Below, piece by piece: positions 10,182-22,267 of a stretch of 64,000 bases of DNA. Position 1 is the first letter of the stretch, and every line of letters begins with the position of its first letter. Source of the stretch: Eutreptiella sp. 'Long Island Sound 2002' (lineage: Eukaryota > Euglenozoa > Euglenophyceae > Eutreptiales > Eutreptiaceae); contig OZ038384.1 of NCBI GenBank assembly GCA_964036045.1, positions 96,299,974-96,363,973 of the forward strand. The letters run 5' to 3'. The notes beneath the pieces were generated by a model. That model worked only from the letters and a program-made list of their open reading frames with translations, was not told where the DNA came from and ran no database searches. Both the position numbers and the translations under genes were made by a program.

Positions 10182-11220
10182 CTGGGGCTGGCACCAGGGC
10201 GAAGGGCTCGACGAGGGCCGCCGCGCAGGCCTTGGAGATGGAGGCGCGGATGCGCTGCACGATGAGGGCGACCTCCTTGCGGGCCAGCCAGCTCTTGAGC
10301 AGCACCACGGCGACGGGAGGGTGCCCCTCGCACTGGATGTAGATCGTGATGTTGTGGGAGACGGGCGGCAGCATGACGTTGGGGGGGGCGGAGGGGGTGA
10401 CCATCGGCCGCAGGATGGTGGCCTCCGGGGGGCGGAGGCCGGTGGCCCAGGGGGCGACGTCGGGGTCCAGGGGCACAGGCCTTGCCGGCCCCAACGGCGG
10501 TGGGAATGCGGGGGTGGCGGGCGGTCCAGCCGCGGTTGCACGCGTTGCGGCATCGGGGGTCGCCGCCGCGTCGGGGGTTCCGGGGGCGTCAGACACACGA
10601 GCAGTGGGAGTGTCCTGCGTGCCCTCAACACTGGGACCACCGGCTTGGTCCACGGCCGCCGCCGATGGGCCCGGGCCGCCTGTCGGGACGTGGACCTCGG
10701 ACACGAGCACCATCGGCGCCTCCTTCGTGCCCCCCGGGCCCATATCATCCTCCGAGTCGTCGTCCGACTCCAATTCCAAGTAGGCGGACGGGTGCATGGC
10801 CTTGGTGCGCGGGCCAAGGGGCGAGGGCTGGGCGTGGACGACCTCCGCTCGCCCACACGCGGGGGGCCTCGCACGCGAGGGCTCGGGGGCTGCCTCTGGC
10901 GTAGCCGCATCCCCGACGCTCGTCGTGGTCGCCCCCGGCAGTGCTTCCATGTGCCCCTCTACAACCGTCGTCGGGGTGGCCCCGTCGCCTGCGTCGATCC
11001 GGTTGCCTGCCTCCATGACGTTGTCCAGGGACGCGGGGCCCCCTGCGCCCCCCTCCTCAGTCTGGGCTTCCCCGTGGACTCCCTCTCCATTGATATCGGC
11101 CCCGCCCTGCGTGATGTCAGGTGTTGTTCGCATGTCATTCCTTCCCGGAGGGGGGTCGGCCTGATCAGGGCGAGGGGCCACAGGTGTCAACTCATTTGGA
11201 CTCGAATGAGTCGTAGACAT
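10182..11220 (-). CDS. N-terminal exon of minus-strand family gene (disordered leader)
   Basis: An open frame from ATG at 11218-11220 (MSTTHSSPNE) through about 346 codons. Longer starts upstream would need a non-ATG codon. The first 250 residues are Ala/Pro/Gly/Thr-rich and look disordered, with an acidic patch YLELESDDDSEDDMG. The last 80 residues become ordered: HNITIYIQCEGHPPVAVVLL and KSWLARKEVALIVQRIRASI. A donor CCAG|GTCCCG fits near 10182. It is placed as the 5' exon of the gene continuing at 8645-9017 because strand and spacing agree. The product is unknown. Confidence 0.6.
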
Positions 11221-11477
11221 TCGGACTTGGCACCTCGACGAAAAAGCCCACAAGGACCTCAAGATTCATCTGCAAAGAGCAGGGCATCGAGCGATTCACC
11301 GACCTACTCGCCAGCACGCAGCAAGGCGACAGTCAGTCCTCGGGCATTAGGCGTGGCACAACAACCCCAACACAACCGTGAGAAACAAAACACCCGTGTT
11401 CTGAGCCCAGGTCGACGTTTTTCAATACGGTAATATGGGCGTGGGGCATGTGTGGTGTGGTGTGGAGTGGTGTAAAC

Positions 11478-11500
11478 GAGTGAGTGAGTGAGTGAGTGAG
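11478..11500. repeat. (GAGT)n microsatellite
   Basis: About five tandem GAGT units follow GTAAAC. A related (GGTGT)n tract is at about 11980-12002. Confidence 0.9.
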
Positions 11501-14123
11501 GACGCCCCTGTCACAGTCAGGGATCACTGCCAGCCCCAAGCTGCTGACTGCTGTGAGAGGTAAAGAGCAACACCATTCTTGTCCCTTGTTCATGTCCCCA
11601 TAGTTCGCGGGCAGCAGGGAGTACTTGCATGTAGAGGTACGCCTGGGTAGTCATTGCGTGGTGCAATAAGTCCATTTGAGGAAGACATAGTGCAGAAGAA
11701 CTTGCCTTGCAGACGTTCCCCTTGTGCTGTCTTCGCTCTCCTTCCCCTTGCTCTCTTTGTTGCCTTTCACTGTAGGTCTCCGGGGAACTCCGATGTTGTT
11801 CCCCTCCAATTGTCCTGCTAGGATTTGTGGTGTTGCTGCCGTGGTATCCCCAACCACACACACAGGGCTTCGCCCCATTGTGCCTGTGCATTGGGAGGCA
11901 TAGCGGCCGTCTGTCCTGGATCCACACATTGATTCTTCACATGCACCTCGCGTATGTGGGCACCCCGCCTGACAGTGGTGTGGTGTGGTGTGGTGTGGTG
12001 TGCCGAAGGCGCTGTTACCAAATGGTAATGGCCGGGATGGTCTCGGGAAATGCAAGCTGGTAGGGCTGTATGTCTAGACGCGCGCTGTGTGCAATGTGTG
12101 GCACATCTGCAGCGGTGGGGACGGTTGTCCCCACATGTTGTGGCCTTAGTTCAACTAAGTTAAGTGATCTTAGATAGTCTATGGCACGAGTGTGCACCCC
12201 GTCGTCAGGCAAATAGGCCCCTTCAATAGCACGACAAAGAAGATGCGTGGCCAAATGGTTACAATTGTGGGCATGCGAGGGTTGCATCAAGGCCGAAGAA
12301 CCCTAAGCCCGAAAACCCATTATACAAGATGATGCCCTTGCATGGGTTGTTATTTGTGGACTTTGCCATTGGAGGAACACACCATGTTTGCAAAGAGTCA
12401 TATCAGATCCCCATGGCCCTGTTGTGCATGTCTTAGTGGTTGCGATCCAAAGGGCCACTATTGTTGCATGTCTAGGGAAATTGGGAGCAGGAAAACACTA
12501 AGTTTACCCGTGGCATGACACACGGTTTTTTGCCTGAATCCCCGGGGTTTGTAACACCTCAATTTAGAAACCGAGTGCAGTAAACGGAGTTCGGCCCGAA
12601 TCTTGGGTGTGATACCCGTGTGTGGGCTGTTTTGGGTGGGCCATGAAAAGCTCACCAGGCCACATCTACATCTTACTTAGGTTGAAGGTAGTCGGATCAC
12701 ACACTTCATGGCAGAAAATACTGCAGTCTGGGAGAAGTAATTCATAAAACGCCTTACATGCAGTCATTCCATTACTGAAGTGAAGGATAGCTAATGATCG
12801 TTTCACAATTAATCTCCTTTATTTCCCTTCGGATATTTTCATATTGGAGCATGCATCACTGAAATGTTGTGAAGTGTAGCGCCATAATTTGTCATCGGCC
12901 AGTGTTTTCATTGGTTGTTACTCTTTTCAAATCTTGATTCTCTTTGTTGGGAGCCATGCATCCCTTGAATTAACATGCCAAATGGGGTGCAGGATGTGGT
13001 TAGCCCCCGGACACTATTGTCTTGAATTTTGATCCTCAACGCCCCCTTCAATGGAGGCACAATTGAAAAGACGAAAACAAGATTGCCTTAGCCGAGTCGG
13101 GGCTTTCCGGGAGATGAGAGTGCAAATAGTGCATCAACACATGCATGCCTATTCTACGCACAATAGAATCACCAGACGTTTGGTTTTGGATGAGGAACAT
13201 GGCAGGGAGAGAGATATAGGGTATAGACACAGGATATAGGGCTGCACACATGCCCCAGACACCCAGCAGATTGTTTGGGACTATCCGAACATTGCAAGAG
13301 CCTGTGAGAAGGAAGGCACCGCAACCGCGGCGAAGAAATCCGACATTCATGCTGGGAATGGGCCCAACACCAATGTTGCTAGGCCAAAGAGAAGCGCAGA
13401 GTTCATGGTGCGTCCCATACGCTTCGACAATGCGAACACACAATACACTCGTGAGCTTGCCGCATTTGTCTTGGTGTAGGCGAGGCCATGAACGAACACA
13501 CGTCATATGAACTACGCTAGCAGCCATTCGGCATCCCGTTCAGCCAGTGCGTGGCACCTGGATGTGCCCAGTGCCGTGAACAATTTCGGGGTTCCAAAGA
13601 AACGTTCTAGGAATGTGGGCGCGCACCCACTGCACCCTTCTCGTTACATGGAGCCGTGCCGCCTCATGTTTCCTCTCCCTTTTGCCGTGCCTACTCATGT
13701 GTCATCCTTCGAAGCAATGGGGGGGTCGTAATATGAGTGTTGAGTGTTAATCTTAGTGTGAACTTGTCATGCATGCACCGGTCATGGACCCGGCAAGATT
13801 CGAAGCTTGCGAGCAAGCAGGCCCAAAACAAATCCACAGAGAGAATATACTACCGGAGAACGCCACATAAATGGGTGCCTTGACACCGCCCATGGCAAAG
13901 CCCGTTGAGGCATGTGGCACAACTTTTTGGAACACCGCAAATTGGAATTGGGTTCCCGCTCCGTGCTTTCGGGCAAAAGGCGTGTTGACATGGCCGGCCA
14001 ACACAGAGGTGAAAAGTACCCCCCCTCCTCCTGCTATGTTGTGTTAACACAGGCACAACACGGAGGTGAAAAAGTAACCCCCCCCTTTGTCCACCCCATG
14101 GCAACACAAGAAGACGAAGATTT

Positions 14124-14212
14124 TGTGTTGTGTTGTGTTGTGTTGTGTTGTGTCGTGTTGTGTTGTGTTGTGTTGTGTTGTGTTGTGTTGTGTTGTGTTG
14201 TGCTGTGTTGTG
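14124..14212. repeat. (TGTTG)n microsatellite
   Basis: About 17 tandem 5-bp units with two single-base interruptions (TGTCG, TGCTG). Apparent Cys/Val/Leu or Gln/His/Asn repeat proteins in this tract are translation artefacts. Confidence 0.97.
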
Positions 14213-16302
14213 ACTGGGGTGCCTTCACGACAGCATTGTTGGCTTGGCAAATGTTATAGACACTCATAGCATATGTGACACTGTGTGGAGGGAATGTAGC
14301 ATGCTACTGAAATATGTGGCCATGGGGTGGCAGAACAAGCCTTGCATGCAACCCCCAAAGTCATGACATTAGCGGTTGTAATAGATGAGTTGTTTCATGA
14401 GGATTTGTTCAATTTCCATCCACATAGCGTTGGCATGGATGGACCCGGGTTCCCTCACGTGTCTACGAGGCGACGTTCTAAAAACCACCATGGACGAACG
14501 GAAAGGAGTATTCGACGAGCGCACTGTGCACTACGCTTTGATGATGGTTAACAGCTTGAGTGAGATTCTTCATGCCCCCCCCCTCCAACAGAGTGACTAG
14601 ACAATGGGGTCACATCCAGCAACCGCCCCCGTCTTCCCCTCCCCACCCCACTCCTATTGGGAGACCTGCAACAATTCGAAGCCCCACCAGACCCGGATCC
14701 GTTGGGCGTGAACATCCCACTGGTACCTCCCAACCCGAATATTCCTTTGGCTGCACGACATAACGTGCAAGCACAATGCAACTCGCATTGTGAAAAAAAA
14801 CATTTTTTTGAACTTGACATGTTCCCCCGATTTCGACATGCAACTCTTCTTTTCGTTGGTTCCTTAAAGCCAAGCCTCTGAAATGAAGGGCCATGCACAG
14901 TCATTGGGCCCATTGTCTTTTTCTTTGTCGTTGATGTGGAATGGCAAGTAATAAAGCGGCAACGCAACACCTTCAAACGAGATGAAAACACAAATTGTTC
15001 TAAGTCGCACCCGGTGACGTGACCTGGCCAACAAGCACTGAGGCAATGACACTCCGAAAGCGGAAAAATGTTGGTAAAGAGCACCCGGTGATGTGAAAAA
15101 TCATACAAAAACTAAAAAAGCAACACATGCTCATGAGTGATAGAAAAAAATTGTTGGTGAGTGCACCCGGTGACACGACATGGCATGGAAACCTGGAACA
15201 AAGCAACGGATTCAAACCAATTTTTGACAGTAAATCATGTGGTGTGGTACCAAGACACACACACTTGCAAAATGAGGCAAGCACAAAAGAAACACACCAA
15301 CTCAATCCGAAGATTGGAACATATTTGCATGTCACTTCCACAGGTAGCCTTGACAAAGGATTTGTGCTAGGTAAGAACACCGAGGCATGGGCGGCACAAG
15401 CCATTTACGCCCCCAACCCCCTCCCAAGGGGCATGGCATGGCATGGCACGGCACGGATGATTTACGCCCCCCCATCCCCTATTCGCAGTGCACCATGCCA
15501 CCATTCTATCACAACTTGCAGGCGGGGAAAATTCCGCACAAATTTTCATCGTTTTGGAGGTGCCAATACAGTTTTGGCACCTTCGCCAAGCTTGTTTTTC
15601 TTTCCACATAGCTGGTCTCGCCAAAGGGTGTAGACCGATGATTCCTCAAAGTATGACCACCCAAGGATGTACCATATGGATACATATACACATACATATG
15701 ACCAAGATTTGTCGTATCGTGTTGTAGTGCTATTGCTTTCAAAGCGAGGGGGTTTTGAAGCCATCAATGTTGTGTTGTTTTTGCGTCTATCCCAGTTCGA
15801 GTGTTGAAATGCTAGAAAATGTTCTCTAAATGAAAGGTGACGAGCATCTGCGCGACGGGAAATCATATCATTCTGCGATCCTATCGTTGTTTTCAAAGCG
15901 ATGATTTTGAAGCCTTCCATTTTGTGCTTTTTGCGTCTCTCCCGAAAACGAGGTACAGATTGAGTGCAAGAAGTTGAACAGAATTTAGGAATTCGTCTGA
16001 GCCCAGCTGAAGGGCACCTACACGAAAGGTCACTTAGGTTGGGGGCCCCTATGGGGATTGACTGAAAATATTTCGGTTGCGTGCCGCCTGCACTACTTCA
16101 ATAGTCGCGTGCGATTGGGGAAGGAGTTTGCAAACCTCACCCACATTATGTCTGAGGTGTGAAGTTAAGCTTATTTTTGATGAAAAATGGTTAGACATCA
16201 ATTGAAACTTTTCGCAGCGCAACCACTGGGTTATGAAGAGCTGTAAGCAAGCAGATTGTGGGAGTACAGTACTTTTGACGGGCTTGTTTCTCAATTCCAC
16301 AG

Positions 16303-16424
16303 GTAAATCCCGTTCTCAAATTGTTCAAGTGGGAAGACTACACCGATGGGTACATGATCACGTTCTGGCCCCGGAGCACCTTTGAGCGTTACGAAGACAT
16401 CGTCAACCGCGTGGCGGATGTTTG
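16303..16424 (+). CDS. Calpain gene exon 1 of those recognised
   Basis: Preceded by TTCCACAG and followed by a GTGTGC donor. It encodes VNPVLKLFKWEDYTDGYMI then TFWPRSTFERYEDIVNRVAD and ends two bases into a Trp codon that exon 2 completes. It is upstream of the protease core and does not match a domain I can name; assignment rests on phase and proximity. Confidence 0.7.
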
Positions 16425-19400
16425 GTGTGCAATGTCCTGCTATCGCGGGCTCCACTTTCAGTTTCCTGTTGGTGGCAGCGTTTAAACCCGCAGCGAATCT
16501 GAACGTCATGAAAAGGGACATTCCGTTTCTTACCACAAGAAGTTTCTCGGCTAGCCTCTCCACCGCTTTCCTCCCAGGCATGACGACTTTGAAATTGACA
16601 TGCCTGCTGGTGAGAGAGTTGACCTTGTGCAGCCAGAAGACGTGGCGATCTGGAAGGGAACGAAACCTGAATTTGTCAAGAAGGAGACTGAAGATAACCT
16701 CGGATTCCACTACAGTGATGTGCTGGTATCCTTTGGACTTCTGACATCTGCTGTGGCACTCCCAATATCCCAATATAGACGATCCCGGTCTTTGTATTAG
16801 TGTCTTGCGCAACCTGCACCCACTTGTCTCTCGCACAGCAAGGACCTCTTGGCGACTGCTGGTTTATGTCTGCTCTCTCTGGGATCGCAATCGCTGGTCG
16901 TCTGTCTGAGGTGGTCAGCCAGTTTGACGACCAAAAGGGAATTTACGAATTCAGAATGCAGCGGTATGTCCTCTGGGGGATGGTCAGCATGAGACCAATT
17001 TCGCCTGCTGCTTGACAGTGCTGGTTCTTGATTTTCAAGACCCTCAGCTGGCCACTCCCGCATTGTTTGGGTGTTGTGAACCAGCTCCCCCGTGACTAAA
17101 TACGCACATGCATGAAGTGATCCGTTGACGTAGGTCATAAAAGGAGGGAATCCGCAGGCTTGAAGTGCTGGGTCCACCCTTCTGTATCAACAAGACTTTT
17201 CGTATGCTCCCTGACTGTCCAAATGAAAAGAAGAAGGCCAATCAGCCGGATCAGGATTGCTGGCGCGGCACCTCAGAGCGTGTTTGCGTTGCACCTAGCA
17301 ACAAACGGTCAGCTAGCGCTGCGGGCACCTGCTACTCGTCAACGTCCATCATTATCCTTACAGATGGGACTCCAAGACTCGTGCCTTCAGCCCCATTTAC
17401 GTGTGTGTCGACCGCCGTGTACCAGTTGCGAGAGGGTCCAACACCCCTGCGTTCTGTTACTCTGAGACTGCTGGGGAGCTTTGGCCCTCGCTGTTGGAGA
17501 AGGCTTTCGCGAAGGCAATTCGGGTTTCCCTCTGCCTTATGCTTGTTTCTTCGTGGTTGCACCAAACAAAGTTAGGAAGGGAAATTCCGGGCGCTGTCTG
17601 GGCATAGCAGCAGATTTGTGGAAAAACACGCAGAAACAAACACTACACCGATATGAGTATTTCCTGGACACCACCTTCGGGATTTTTTTTCCAATTCCGA
17701 CGCGTCACGCAAGTGAAGCTCAAAGCCCAAAAACAGCCAGTTTCGCCCGTTTTCCGGTGTCCCTCCCGCGGTGGGAAGGAATTTTCACCGGTAGCAGGTA
17801 AACTTCGCGCTTGATGCAGTCCTAATGTCCGGTGAATCCAACTCGCTTCTTCGATCAAACAACCGGGCTGATGACATATTTCAAGCTTTCCAACCAACAG
17901 CAACCGAGATCAATCCGTGTTGGACCCGATTTGAGAAACAGAAAGGAGGGAGGCAAAAGAAACAACCGATAGGACCAATATGCTTGCGGTTTCAACCTCC
18001 GGGTGTGGGGCGGGGCCGAGGCGCGTGCAAAAAAGCAACAGGGACAAACCACATCCCAACCCTGTTGAAAAAGACTTGGTACTGTGATTTGCGTTAACGT
18101 TAAGCTGGTGTTACTTGAGACAGCAGACGGGGCAACGTGCCCTGACTTACGCAGGCATGCTGTGGGCTTTTTGCACCACTGCAAAAAGCCCACTCGAGGG
18201 TAAGATCCCTCCGGCAGCCTGCCTTGATGTAATCTCGTCCTTATATTCAGAAAAAAACTCATGCATGCCTGCGCTCCGGACGCCCAACCCAACAAACCCA
18301 TCCATCTCAGTTGCTTCTTATTGCCCCAAGTTGCCATCCTTCACTGCACCCCCCCCTCTGCCCCTATGCCCACCACGCACCGCCTGGCTCCGTGCTCCAA
18401 CAGGTGTGGAAGGCGCACCCCAGTGCAGAGAGAGGTGGCAAGGGGTTTGGCTCCATGGATGGAGGCTTGTCTGCCCTTGGGGTGGCCCATCTGCTTGGGG
18501 GGGAGTCTGGCTGCTACTGGGTGAAGGAAGGCACCAGGTGTTTGTTTGTCTTGGCCTCTGTATGTGCTGGAGTGGAGCGTATTACCAGGGCAGGGTCCTG
18601 AACGAGGGATGGAGCTGATGGGATCATTGCCTCCCTCTGTCAAAAAGGTACCCCCCGCCCTGCCCCCGCCCTTTGGGGTGCGTACCTCCATATGCAAGCT
18701 CCGTACCCCCCCACCGCCCACCCGCCCGCTGCCTACACCCTGATGTGCAGACCAGCAGACCACCATCCAAGCCACTACTGGGGCCCAGGTCACTAGGATT
18801 GCGGTTTGCACGTGCACATAAACAGTACGCACAAAATATCACCTAGAAATTTTGGTTGACCACCACAACAATCATCATCAATTGAATGCAAAAAAAAAGA
18901 AGTGCTGCCAAGTTATTCTTCCAACATGTTGATCCACAAATGTGTTCAGAAAAATTGTCCCTGAGAACAAGATGCACTTGTTGTGATATGATCCAAAATC
19001 TGATTCGCGAATGATCCACATTGGTCTACAAATCACCGACACCCAACTCTCCCCGCTGTATCGCCAAACGGTTTAGATCGATCTAATTCGGATCACCAAG
19101 TGCAAAGCACCCCCCCCCCCCCCCGGCTCCCGACCTGCTACAATCTTGTTGAAAATTCCCAATGCAAGTTGGTATGTCGCCATGTGACCCCTCCCCATTT
19201 TGGGAGACCTTGATCCTCAAGGGTTGTGTTGTTGTTTACTGCCTCCCTACTCTTGGCACACGGATTGGGCAACAGTTCCCATATCTCGTTTCCTCTTCCC
19301 CATTTGATTTGGCTTGAGTGGAACGAGGGGCATCATGGCTTCCAGTAAGTGCGCAAAGGGACACAATTGTGTTATGGCAATGTTGCAGTGCTATCCATAG

Positions 19401-22236
19401 GGCTTCCACTTTGTGAAGGTAACGGTGATGCATTAAGCCTGCATTGTTGTGTAGCACAAGGTATTTGAGCGTGAGGTTCTGATAGCCCTTTGGATAGTGC
19501 AAGTTGAGAGAGCTTAGCCTATGGGCGCGTTGGTTCTAGTCCCCTCCGTGGTGTGCCTGCTGCAGTGGTCATGTTGATTGGTGCTCGGGTCCTTTGTTCT
19601 GCAGGAAATTGGCTGTGGTGAGATTCCCGGGATTTGGGGGGGGGGGGGTTTGGCACAAGGCCTCGGTATCCGATTGTTTGCCTTTGGCGGCGCCTATTGG
19701 CCTCTCGCCACTGCTCATTCTGACCCTCTGTGGGCCCGAACGTGTTTTGGTTGTGTCAAAGGAGCCCCTGGATGACTTGTCGTGTTTGACTACTCCAGGT
19801 TCGGCTGTCCCGGAGAAGGGCTGTTCCCCGTGCCGTTGACCAGGTGCATCCAGATGCACACTCCAAGTCCATGCTGGGTTTGCCGACTCCAGCACTGACT
19901 TGAGCGCGCTGGGGTGTGCATCTGCAGGATAATTTTCCTGACAGGGGCTTCTAACAACCACAATGATTCTAGGCGTTTTCCTTTCCTTGTTCTCGTTCTG
20001 CGCTCTGCATCGTTTTCGGCGAGCGCGGTCTGCCCTGTCCTGTTGCCCTCCTTGGTTTGTCCCTTTCCCCCTGCCCAGTTTCTTCCCCGCCCTCTCCATT
20101 CTTTCTGCCCTGGGGGGCATTGGGTGGCGGGGGTGCGTGTTGCTGTAGGGAGGGGGTAGAGGAGGGGGCGGGGGAGGGGGAGTGGGAGTGGGTTCGTCTC
20201 TCCCTGCCCCCTGCTTCCCCTTGAGGAGGGAGATCCTGGCTCAAGGGGGCTCCTTGTTGGTGTTGGTGTGCTTGGGTGGGTGGTTTTGGCCACTTGCTTA
20301 TGCTGGCCCACATATCCCAGTCTGTCCTGGGATTTTGGGGGGGGGGGGTTGGCCTCAGAATGGCCCCATGGCACAGCAACATTGGTTATGTTGACCCTCT
20401 CCACATTTGGCGGACGTGACCTTTCGAAGAAGCAATGTTTGACGGCATCCTCTGAGATGTTCTGGTGGATGTCCTCCATATTGCTCTGCCTGTGTGCTGA
20501 ACATAATGCTGGCGCATGCTGTGCGATGCAGCACATAAGGGACCCTAGACCTGAAAAGTAGGGAGGAAGGGGGGGAGGGTATGAAGTGCACATCTGAAAA
20601 TATGGAGTATCCATCTGAAGTGGCCGACGAATGCACATGAAGAATTGCTTCCGGTGATGGGCAAAGTGGGGCCCAGGTGTTGGCTGAATGGTTCAACAGA
20701 ATGGGCCACTAATGCCCGAAAACAGCCATTTGAGGGCCCATGGGCACCGCAAAGGGGGGCATTCGTGGTGCCTTTTGCATCCCCACCCTAACCCTAACCC
20801 TACCGTAACTAGGATTGAATATTGGGACCGAGCTGGTGGGGGAAGGAACATCGTCTAGGAGACTTCAACGACAAATGAGGTACGCACTGGAAAGTGGATG
20901 AGAGCGGCTCAAAAGGCGCTCAAAATGAGCTATATTCATCCGTTTGGGCACCACAACTAGACTAGGATCATTTTTGGGAAACCATGATTTTGACCTGTTT
21001 TTAAGCCATTTGTGGTCCCAAATTGGCCCATTTTCAAGGCCCTTTCGGCCCCGAGAGGGGCCAAAGTTGCTCAACATGGGCTCAAAATGGGCTCATTCCA
21101 CTTGTTTGTGCACCCCAGATAGCCCAAAAGTATGTTTGGAAAAAACACATTTTTGATCCGTTTTTGACTTAATTTTGGTCCCAGGGCAGCCCATTTTCAA
21201 GGCATTTTGTGAGTCTGGAGTGGCCAAAATGGCTTGCTATGGGCTCAAAAAGGGCTCATTTCACTGCTTTGTGCACCCCAAATGGTCTCGGATCAATTTT
21301 GGAAAAACACATTTTTGACCCATTTTGGGTCCTAAAACAGCCCATTTTCAAGGCATTTTGTGACTTTGGAGGGGCCAAAATGGCTTGCGATGGGCTCAAA
21401 AAGGGCTCATTTCGCTTGTTTAGGCACCCCAAATGGTCGAGGATCATTTTTGGAAAAACACATCTTTGACCAATTTTTGACCCATTTTTTGTCCCCAAAA
21501 CAGCCCATTTTCAAGGCATTTTGGGATTTTAGGGGGTCAAAAACGGGCCACCACAAGCTCAAAATGCGCCAAAAACATCTTGGCATTCCATGTGGTCCAA
21601 GGTCATTTTTGAAAAGAGTCGTTTTTTTGCACCCGGTGGACCTTGTTGACCCATTTTGGCACCCACCTCTTTGGGCCACCTCTTGCAGCTTGCCGCAGCC
21701 CTCTGGGCCTTGGTACGGGGGTCTAGGCGTTGGTTAGGGCAATTTTAAGGCATGGAAACCACCAAAAGTGGGTGGTTGCCGGTGGATCAGGTGCGCTCGA
21801 AATCGCTTTTTGAGCCACATAGCCCAAGATGTGGTCTGTTTTTGGTTTCGAGCTGTCGGCGGCCAATGTGCACAAATTCTGGGGTTTTCGGGGGGGGGGG
21901 TGGTTTGCGGACATATTATGGAGTTAGAGGGCCCTAGAGGGCCCTTTGGCACGGGGAAGTCTAGCTGCATGTGTAGAGTAGCCACTGTTTCCCTTCATTT
22001 GGCCGTTTTCAGCAGGTTGTAGGGTGGTTTTGAGCAAAAAAAGGCCGATTTTGGCCCTAAATTGCAGATTTTGAAACGGAATCCGGAACTGGCGACGCCC
22101 ATTCCCGGCGGCCACCGTTGAGTTTGTGGCTCATACTTTGTGTGGTTGTCCCTAACACCCATAGATACCATCCACCAAAATTTTGGCTGAATCCGAAGCA
22201 CCACGACGTAGATGTGATTTTCCCCCATTTTGCGCG

Positions 22237-22267
<31 letters not shown>

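Larger units (their letters stand above)
11300..16300. other. Intergenic stretch without a supported gene
   Basis: Frames here are short and inconsistent. A 159-codon minus-strand frame at 13048-13527 has no recognisable domain or splice context. Small internal repeats are visible: three GCACCCGGTGA units spaced 74-82 bases near 15005, 15079 and 15161, and a direct repeat of about 55 bases (GCGTCT-containing) near 15740-15797 and 15892-15945. Confidence 0.5.

Noticed and set aside
1-11300. Endogenous large DNA virus segment
   Set aside because: High GC and unknown proteins prompted the idea, but genes are split by introns and no viral hallmark protein is recognisable.
9721-11433. 570-codon plus-strand frame
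   Set aside because: Arg/His/Pro-rich shadow of the minus-strand exon at 10182-11220, which has better composition and an ATG start.
13048-13527. 159-codon minus-strand frame
   Set aside because: No motif, no splice context and no paralogue; likely chance in AT-balanced DNA.
14124-14212. Possible CRISPR-like or repeat-protein locus
   Set aside because: Simple 5-bp microsatellite without spacers.
17157-17235. Extra calpain exon after exon 3
   Set aside because: It has an acceptor and open frame, but including it breaks the exact phase and sequence join between exons 3 and 4.
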